Origin: a bacterium BMS3Bbin02
GTDB lineage: Bacteria > Actinomycetota > Acidimicrobiia > Spongiisociales > UBA5794
Assembly: GCA_002898115.1 (NCBI GenBank)
Contig: BDTL01000214.1
Span: 1 to 10,190, forward strand
Reading direction: 5' to 3'
DNA: 10,190 bases
Part shown: positions 5,971-10,190 of the stretch, piece after piece
Position numbering within the stretch: the first letter of the stretch is position 1
Layout of the letters: the number at the start of each line of letters is the position of its first letter
Notes under the pieces: generated by a model
The model's input: only the letters and a program-made list of their open reading frames with translations
Told to the model about the DNA's origin: nothing
The model's database searches: none
Translations under genes and position numbers: made by a program

Positions 5971-7014
5971 AATGTCGAGCGATTCCGCGGCGGTGTACGC
6001 CCGGTCCTCTTGAAGCGGACCGGGTTGCCCCGGCGACCGGGACGCAACGGCGCCTTCAACGAGGTGTTGTAGTGAGACGATGAGTTTGCGTAGGGCCGGC
6101 GGGAGAGGAAAATACTCGTCTTCCTCGGTGACGCGCAACGAGCTCTCCCGGTCCGCCGGGTTGACTGCGTTAATCACGTCGCGCACTCTCTGGTCCGGCG
6201 CTGACGCTCCGGCTGTCACGCCGATGACAGCGTGGTGTTCCAACCATGCCGGATCGATGTCGTCAGGTCCGTCGACCCGATACGCCTCGGCGCCATGGAG
6301 CTTTGCGACGCGTACAAGGGCCTGAGTGTTCGAGGAGTTCCGCGACCCGACCACGAGCACAAGAGTTGCCTGTTTGGCGAGAGCGATCGTGGCCGCCTGC
6401 CGGTTCGTCGTGGCGTAACAAAGGTCGCTCTTGCGCGCTGTGTGCACATCCGGGTAGGCGGCGGTCGCCGCCGCGAGGACATCCTCCCACTCGAACAAAC
6501 CGAGCGTCGTTTGGGCGGCGAGAGCGACTCTCGTCGGGTCTGTTGGTCGAAAGTCCCTGAGATCGCTGTTCGGGTCGATGAGTGTCACCGACCCGACCGC
6601 TTGTGCGACGGCACCACTGGCCTCGTCGTGGCCCTGGTGACCAACGTAGATGATGTCGTAACCCTGGTTCGCCATGCGTCGAATCTCGTGGTGCACTTTC
6701 GTTACCAGCGGGCAGACAGCGTCGACCATTACCGCGGCTCGGTCTCCGGCGGCAGCAACGACTTCCGGAGCAGATCCGTGGGCCGAGAGCATGACCGGAC
6801 GTCCCTCGGGAACCTCGTCAATAGTGTCAACGAAGACGACGCCTGCCCTCTCGAAGTCGCCGACGACCGCGGCGTTGTGGACAATCTCGTGGTAGCAGTA
6901 CACCGGTGCCTCAAATATCTGCACCATCCAGGTGAGTGCCTTGATGGCCATTTCCACTCCGGCACAGAAACCGCGGGGCTGTGCAAGGATCACTCTGTCT
7001 GCCATGGCGGACAT
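5956..7014 (-). CDS. ispH: 4-hydroxy-3-methylbut-2-enyl diphosphate reductase
   Basis: IspH (LytB) is the iron-sulfur enzyme making isopentenyl and dimethylallyl diphosphate in the last step of the MEP pathway. The three cluster cysteines are C17 ('PRGFCAGVEMAI'), C101 ('DAVCPLVTKVH') and C199 ('SDLCYATTNRQ'). Substrate residues H46 ('EIVHNAAVV'), H79 ('SAHGSAP') and H129/E131 ('GHQGHDEASG') are present, as is 'VVGSRNSSNT'. I start at ATG 7014 (352 residues), which puts C17 near the N-terminus; ATG 7005 is nearly as good, and the frame stays open upstream to 7152 but would overlap the divergent gene. A weak GTGAG lies upstream. After 'EDEYFPLPPAL', where homologues usually end, there is an extra tail of about 40 residues rich in Ala, Pro and Gly. 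It is convergent with cmk and divergent from the DUF512 gene. Confidence 0.95.
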   Translation of the reverse strand: MSAMADRVILAQPRGFCAGVEMAIKALTWMVQIFEAPVYCYHEIVHNAAVVGDFERAGVVFVDTIDEVPEGRPVMLSAHGSAPEVVAAAGDRAAVMVDAVCPLVTKVHHEIRRMANQGYDIIYVGHQGHDEASGAVAQAVGSVTLIDPNSDLRDFRPTDPTRVALAAQTTLGLFEWEDVLAAATAAYPDVHTARKSDLCYATTNRQAATIALAKQATLVLVVGSRNSSNTQALVRVAKLHGAEAYRVDGPDDIDPAWLEHHAVIGVTAGASAPDQRVRDVINAVNPADRESSLRVTEEDEYFPLPPALRKLIVSLQHLVEGAVASRSPGQPGPLQEDRAYTAAESLDIIGTR

Positions 7015-7084
7015 GGTACTCACGTTCCATCCACGGTCCGGCCCGCCAAGAGAGGAGATTCGGCGCCTTGAGGCCGTGTCGAGA

Positions 7085-7102
7085 TTCCACGACAGCGTGG
7101 AA
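7085..7102. repeat. Perfect inverted repeat in the ispH/DUF512 divergent control region
   Basis: Arms TTCCACG (7085-7091) and CGTGGAA (7096-7102) surround the 4-base spacer ACAG. It lies in the roughly 100 bp between two divergent genes and just before a TATCCT -10-like element, so it may be an operator. It could equally be a hairpin in the ispH leader transcript. Confidence 0.5.
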
Positions 7103-7116
7103 ACTGGGTATCCTAT
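7085..7116. promoter_or_regulatory. Candidate overlapping divergent promoters for ispH and the DUF512 gene
   Basis: On the plus strand, TATCCT (7109-7114) is preceded at 18 bases by a weak TTCCAC (7085-7090). A start near 7121 would give an almost leaderless message beginning just before ATG 7124. On the minus strand the same bases read TAGGAT (7115 down to 7110), a -10-like element pointing at ispH with a leader of about 90 bases. Both matches are weak outside the -10. Confidence 0.3.
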
Positions 7117-8509
7117 GGTTCTCATGTCGTATCCGACGGTCCTTGAGGTCACCCCAGGTTCTCCTGCCGCGCTCGCAGGTTTCCAGATTGGCGAATCTTT
7201 CGTCAGTGTTAACGGAGTGTGCCCATCGGACGTTATCGAGTACCAGCAGTTGATCGACGAGTCCGATCTGTTGATCGAAAGTGAGAGGAACGGCGTCGCC
7301 CAGCGTTACGAGATCGAGAAGCGGGCGGGGGCGCCCCTTGGAATCAGACTGGATGCATCGATCTTCGACCGGGTGCAGACGTGTGACAACCATTGCGAAT
7401 TCTGTTTCATTTACCAACTTCCGCCCGGCATGCGAAAGTCGCTCTATCTCAAGGACGACGACTACCGCCTGTCGTTTCTCTACGGCAACTTCACAACCCT
7501 GACGCGCTTCACAGAACTTGACCTGTCTCGGGTCGTAGAGGAGCGCCTGGGTCCGCTATATGTATCGATCCACACGACGGATCCGACGGTGCGCACGGGG
7601 ATGCTGCGCAACCCACGGGGTGCGACAAGTCTGCGTTGGCTGCGCGCATTGCTCGACAACGGAACGGTGGTTCATGGGCAAATCGTGCTCTGCCCGACGG
7701 TAAACAGCGGTGATGTTCTCGAACGAACGTTGGCCGAGATTGTGGGACGCTACGCAGGGCTTGAGTCCGTCGGTATCGTGCCGCTGGGTATCTCGAAATA
7801 CAACACCGAACCTGGTCTGGTTCCTCACACGAAGGAGACCGCACGGCTCGACCTCGAGATCATTAGCGCCTGGCAAGAGATTGCCCTGCAGCGCCACGGG
7901 CGGCGCCTGTTCTTCGCGTCAGACGAGCTCTACCTACTCGCTGAGGTTGAGATTCCGGTGTCGGATGCGTACGAGGAGTATGCCCAACACGAGAACGGTA
8001 TCGGCATGGTCCGGGCGTTCTATGACGAGCTCGAGCGGATCGAGCACGGAACCCGGGGCGCGAAACCGCTCGTGACAGGGGAGTGGCGCTCCATTCCAGC
8101 TGCTCCGGCACTCGGCTATCGGGCAGAGAGAAGCGGCCATGATCGCCCCCGGGACTCCGGTGACGGCGATGTCGTCGTCCTAACCGGGCGGTACGGGAGT
8201 GCAGCCCTGCAGCCCGTTGTTGACCGTCTGCAGGACATCGCCGGTCGTACGATTCGTCTCCTTGAGGTTGACAACCGGTTCTTTGCAGGGAACGTGGGTG
8301 TTGCCGGTCTCATGGTCGGTGAGGACCTCGTGAGAACCCTCGAATCCGACGAGGGTCCCGCCGGGGTGTACCTCATCCCTGACGTAGCAGTGGTCGGTGA
8401 TATGTTTCTCGACAACGTCTCCGTCGAGTCAGTTGCCAGGGTTGCGAAAGCACCCGTACGGATCGTGGAAACAACCGTCGTCGGTCTTCTCGAAGGAGCT
8501 GCTGCATGA
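7115..8509 (+). CDS. PDZ / radical SAM / DUF512 protein of unknown function
   Basis: The 464-residue product has an N-terminal PDZ-like module ('VLEVTPGSPAALAGFQIGE', about residues 9-27, then 'VNGV'). A radical-SAM cluster motif follows, C90-x3-C94-x2-C97 ('TCDNHCEFCF'), and then 'YLKDDDYRLSFLYGNFTTLT', which is characteristic of the DUF512 family. Later landmarks are 'LYVSIHTTDP', 'VPLGISKYN', 'FFASDELYLLAE', 'HENGIGMVR' and the C-terminal 'VDNRFFAGNVGVAGLMVGEDL'. The family is annotated as a putative Fe-S oxidoreductase; no reaction is established to my knowledge. In many Gram-positives it sits directly before der, as here, where its TGA overlaps the der ATG. Start choice is between ATG 7115 and ATG 7124 (461 residues); the second would suit a leaderless transcript. 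Frames further upstream overlap ispH and add no family sequence. Confidence 0.88.
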   Translation: MVLMSYPTVLEVTPGSPAALAGFQIGESFVSVNGVCPSDVIEYQQLIDESDLLIESERNGVAQRYEIEKRAGAPLGIRLDASIFDRVQTCDNHCEFCFIYQLPPGMRKSLYLKDDDYRLSFLYGNFTTLTRFTELDLSRVVEERLGPLYVSIHTTDPTVRTGMLRNPRGATSLRWLRALLDNGTVVHGQIVLCPTVNSGDVLERTLAEIVGRYAGLESVGIVPLGISKYNTEPGLVPHTKETARLDLEIISAWQEIALQRHGRRLFFASDELYLLAEVEIPVSDAYEEYAQHENGIGMVRAFYDELERIEHGTRGAKPLVTGEWRSIPAAPALGYRAERSGHDRPRDSGDGDVVVLTGRYGSAALQPVVDRLQDIAGRTIRLLEVDNRFFAGNVGVAGLMVGEDLVRTLESDEGPAGVYLIPDVAVVGDMFLDNVSVESVARVAKAPVRIVETTVVGLLEGAAA

Positions 8510-9819
8510 GCCGTATACCAGTCGTTGCCGTTGTCGGTCGCCCAAACGTCGGGAAATCGACGCTGGTGAATCGAATCGTCGGACACAAGGCAGCCGTCGT
8601 TGATGAGCAGTCGGGTGTCACCCGGGACCGGCGCGAATTTGATGCCGAGTGGGCGGGTGTTGAGTTCCGCCTCATCGACACCGGTGGCTGGGAGGCGCGT
8701 CCCGACAAGGGAATTCCGGCTGGAATCAGGTCACAGACCGAGGTCGCTCTCGGCCTTGCCGACATGGCGATTCTCGTTACGGACTCAACGACGGACGTGA
8801 GCGACGATGACCTCGGGATCGCACGCCTCCTCCAGAAGTCGGGTCTGCCGTACGTGCTCGTCGCCAACAAGGTCGACTCACCAAGACAACAGCACAACTA
8901 TGACCACCTGTGGTCACTGGGTCTCGGCCAGCCGTTTCCATTGTCGGCGCTACACGGCCGCGGAACGGGCGACTTTCTTGATGCGGTGCTCGCCGAGATA
9001 CCGGATATCGATGAGGATGATCCCGATCGTGTTCCGCTGGCGTCGTTGGCGATCATGGGTCGCCCGAATGTTGGGAAGTCGACGCTGCTCAACAAGTTAG
9101 CTGGGGAAGAGCGTGTCATCGTCTCGGAGATCCCGGGTACGACGCGAGATCCTGTGAATGTCGTTGTCGATCTCGATGGCGAGCCGTTCGAGGTCGTCGA
9201 CACCGCCGGTATCAAGCGTCGTACAAAGATGTCCGACGATGTCGAGTTCTACTCAACGCTGCGCGCTCGCGACGTGCTCTGGCAGTCCGATGTTGCACTG
9301 CTCGTTGTCGATGGGACAAGGGGAGCATCGCACCAGGAACAGAGGCTTGCCGAAGAGATTGTGAAGTCGGGCACCGGCCTCGTCATCTTGTTGAACAAGT
9401 GGGACATCATCGACGAGATGCAGCGTGACTTCACTGAGGACTCCGTTGCCGACCGTCTGGCGTTTGTCTCCTGGGCGCCGGTGCTGAGGTTGTCGGCGGA
9501 GACCGGGTCGCGGATCCATCGACTTCCGAAGGCAATCCGTATGGTGCTTGAGCATCGCCGCTTCCGGGTATCAACCGGTGAGGTGAACCGGAAGATGCGT
9601 GAATGGCAAGAGATGCATCCGCCTCCTGTTCGCAAGGGCAAACGTCCGCGCATTATCTACTCGGTGCAGGCAGATGTGAATCCGCCCACGTTCTTGTTGT
9701 ACATCCGGGGCGGCTCCGTCGGTGAGGACTACCTGCGCTACATCGAGGGTAAGCTTCGCGCCGAATACGACTTCTCCGGCACACCGATCAGAGTCGTGGC
9801 AAAGCGCCGGGAGCGTTAA
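8506..9819 (+). CDS. der: Ribosome biogenesis GTPase Der (EngA)
   Basis: Der is an essential tandem GTPase that assists assembly of the 50S subunit. The 437-residue product has two G domains and a C-terminal KH-like domain. The first shows GRPNVGKS (11-18), DTGG (58-61), NKVD (121-124) and SAL (147-149). The second shows GRPNVGKS (185-192), DTAG (232-235), NKWD (297-300) and SAE (330-332). The KH-like part from about 350 carries the 'MHPPPVRKGKRPRIIY' and 'NPPTFLLYIRGG' features usual in the family. The ATG at 8506 overlaps the DUF512 stop (ATGA) and has AAGGAG at 8493-8498 with seven bases of spacing, so start choice is secure. The stop TAA shares a base with the next small gene. Length and all motifs are intact. 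Confidence 0.97.
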   Translation: MSRIPVVAVVGRPNVGKSTLVNRIVGHKAAVVDEQSGVTRDRREFDAEWAGVEFRLIDTGGWEARPDKGIPAGIRSQTEVALGLADMAILVTDSTTDVSDDDLGIARLLQKSGLPYVLVANKVDSPRQQHNYDHLWSLGLGQPFPLSALHGRGTGDFLDAVLAEIPDIDEDDPDRVPLASLAIMGRPNVGKSTLLNKLAGEERVIVSEIPGTTRDPVNVVVDLDGEPFEVVDTAGIKRRTKMSDDVEFYSTLRARDVLWQSDVALLVVDGTRGASHQEQRLAEEIVKSGTGLVILLNKWDIIDEMQRDFTEDSVADRLAFVSWAPVLRLSAETGSRIHRLPKAIRMVLEHRRFRVSTGEVNRKMREWQEMHPPPVRKGKRPRIIYSVQADVNPPTFLLYIRGGSVGEDYLRYIEGKLRAEYDFSGTPIRVVAKRRER

Positions 9820-9965
9820 TGGAGTCCGATAGCAAGACTCAGAATCCGGACCCGGCCGACGCACCGTGGCCGGTCGGATTTCTCTTGTTTGTCGGAGCCG
9901 TGGCACTGTATCTCGTGATCCGGTTTGTGGATCTGGGCATCAAACTCGTGCGAGCGATCTTCTAA
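9819..9965 (+). CDS. 48-residue single-pass membrane protein, uncharacterised
   Basis: A short frame starts at ATG 9819, sharing the final A of the der stop (TAATG), and ends at TAA 9963-9965. A strong GGGAG ribosome-binding site lies at 9809-9813 with five bases of spacing. The protein begins with a polar stretch rich in Asp, Pro and Ser (MESDSKTQNPDPADAP, 1-16). One hydrophobic segment follows (about 20-36, 'FLLFVGAVALYLVIRF'), then a short amphipathic tail with Lys and Arg ('DLGIKLVRAIF'). The positive residues after the segment suggest the C-terminus faces the cytoplasm. Coupling to der, the good ribosome-binding site and the sensible membrane topology argue that it is real. I do not recognise a named family. 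In many Gram-positives plsY and gpsA follow der; they are absent here. Its short length makes it easy to overlook. Confidence 0.7.
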   Translation: MESDSKTQNPDPADAPWPVGFLLFVGAVALYLVIRFVDLGIKLVRAIF

Positions 9966-9973
9966 GAATCACC

Positions 9974-9987
9974 CGGTTGCACAACCG
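9974..9987. repeat. Short near-palindrome after the der-linked membrane protein gene
   Basis: CGGTTG (9974-9979) and CAACCG (9982-9987) form a perfect inverted repeat around a 2-base centre, beginning nine bases after the preceding stop codon and upstream of the tRNA. It could be a weak transcript-end hairpin (the loop must open to four bases) or a protein-binding palindrome. There is no T-tract. Confidence 0.3.
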
Positions 9988-10009
9988 ACGGCACCACCCG
10001 ACGCTGCGC

Positions 10010-10015
10010 TAGAAT
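10010..10015 (+). promoter_or_regulatory. -10 element of the probable tRNA-Pro promoter
   Basis: TAGAAT lies ten bases before the mature tRNA 5' end, which would place transcription start only a few bases upstream of the tRNA. No convincing -35 is seen at 16-18 bases; the nearby TTGCAC (9977-9982) is too far. Confidence 0.45.
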
Positions 10016-10024
10016 CTGTCCTCG

Positions 10025-10101
10025 CGGGCTGTAGCGCAGTTTGGTAGCGCACTTGGCTGGGGGCCAAGGGGTCGCCGGTTCAAATCCGGCCAGCCCGACC
10101 A
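10025..10101 (+). tRNA. tRNA-Pro (anticodon GGG)
   Basis: A full cloverleaf can be folded. The acceptor arms CGGGCTG (10025-10031) and CAGCCCG (10091-10097) pair perfectly. The D stem is GCGC/GCGC (10034-10037, 10047-10050). The anticodon stem CTTGG/CCAAG (10052-10056, 10064-10068) holds the loop CTGGGGG with anticodon GGG at 10059-10061. The T stem GCCGG/CCGGC encloses TTCAAAT. Discriminator A10098 is followed by a genome-encoded CCA (10099-10101). It would read CCC and, by wobble, CCU proline codons. No intron is present. Confidence 0.97.
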
Positions 10102-10131
10102 CGCACTACTGCGCAGCGGTGACAACCGTGT

Positions 10132-10149
10132 GCGGCGTCGCTACGCCGC
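10132..10149. terminator. GC-rich hairpin downstream of tRNA-Pro, possible terminator
   Basis: A perfect inverted repeat with 7-bp arms, GCGGCGT (10132-10138) and ACGCCGC (10143-10149), encloses the loop CGCT. It lies 30 bases after the tRNA. No T-tract follows on either strand. It overlaps a possible stop codon of a minus-strand frame, mirroring the cmk/ispH arrangement. Confidence 0.45.
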
Positions 10150-10188
10150 GGGTGTCGCTGCGGGGTGTTGTTCCGCCTTCAGGATCTC
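10141..10188 (-). CDS. Possible C-terminal tail of a minus-strand gene entering from the right edge
   Basis: Reading leftward from the edge, 15 open codons (EILKAEQHPAATPAA) end at TAG 10143-10141. Third positions are mostly G or C, and the stop falls in a hairpin as at the cmk/ispH junction. The stretch is far too short to identify a family, and a plus-strand frame is also open to the edge from GTG 10118. Confidence 0.22.
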   Translation of the reverse strand, partial: EILKAEQHPAATPAA

Positions 10189-10190
10189 GA

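Noticed and set aside
6232..7071. Plus-strand open frame of 279 codons opposite ispH
   Set aside because: It is antisense to the clear IspH catalytic motifs, its translation has no recognisable domain, and it lacks a convincing ribosome-binding site.
6932..7114. Extended N-terminus for the DUF512 protein starting at ATG 6932
   Set aside because: The added residues overlap the ispH 5' end, resemble no family sequence, and the PDZ-like module begins naturally at ATG 7115 or 7124.
9977..9982. TTGCAC as -35 of the tRNA promoter
   Set aside because: It is about 27 bases from TAGAAT, well beyond a working spacer, and is part of the palindrome at 9974-9987.
1..10190. CRISPR array, insertion sequence, toxin-antitoxin, phage or defence system
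   Set aside because: No spaced direct repeats, transposase, terminal repeats or related motifs were seen on either strand; nearly all DNA is accounted for by housekeeping genes.

Overview
The window is a chromosomal housekeeping segment, G+C-rich by eye (roughly 60%), with compact overlapping genes and frequent GTG starts. Gene content and order point to a deep-branching Actinomycetota, most likely Acidimicrobiia. The support is the NUDIX-xerD-...-scpA-scpB-rluB-...-cmk-...-der order typical of Actinomycetota and Gram-positives, and a small HD-domain protein whose N-terminal style I associate with Acidimicrobiia. The taxonomic call is an inference from memory of protein families, not a search.

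Layout. Positions 1-138 hold the 3' end of a NUDIX hydrolase gene, overlapped by xerD (135-1016). Then come a TraR/DksA zinc-finger protein (1065-1403) and an HD-domain protein of unknown role (1409-1885). After a short gap with a hairpin and a weak candidate promoter, a tightly overlapping run follows: scpA, scpB, rluB, aroA, cmk (1947-5947). A minus-strand ispH (7014-5956) converges on cmk, and the two stop codons are embedded in one perfect inverted repeat. Divergent from ispH, and sharing about 100 bp of control region, is a gene for a PDZ/radical-SAM/DUF512 protein, overlapped by der (EngA). Der is followed by an easily missed 48-residue single-pass membrane protein gene (9819-9965), then tRNA-Pro(GGG) (10025-10101). 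The last 90 bases hold a GC-rich hairpin and possibly the tail of a convergent gene.

Functionally the genes serve chromosome maintenance (XerD, ScpA, ScpB), ribosome maturation and translation (RluB, Der, tRNA-Pro), nucleotide supply (Cmk), aromatic amino-acid synthesis (AroA) and isoprenoid synthesis (IspH). Start/stop overlaps imply translational coupling through most of the plus-strand runs.

I see no defence island, mobile element, CRISPR array or evident new multi-gene system. The points that merit a second look are: an apparent AUC start for rluB, forced by its S4 domain and a strong ribosome-binding site; the unannotated-sized membrane protein after der; the uncharacterised HD and DUF512 proteins; the shared inverted repeat between ispH and the DUF512 gene; and a recurring pattern of GC-rich hairpins without T-tracts at the ends of transcription units.
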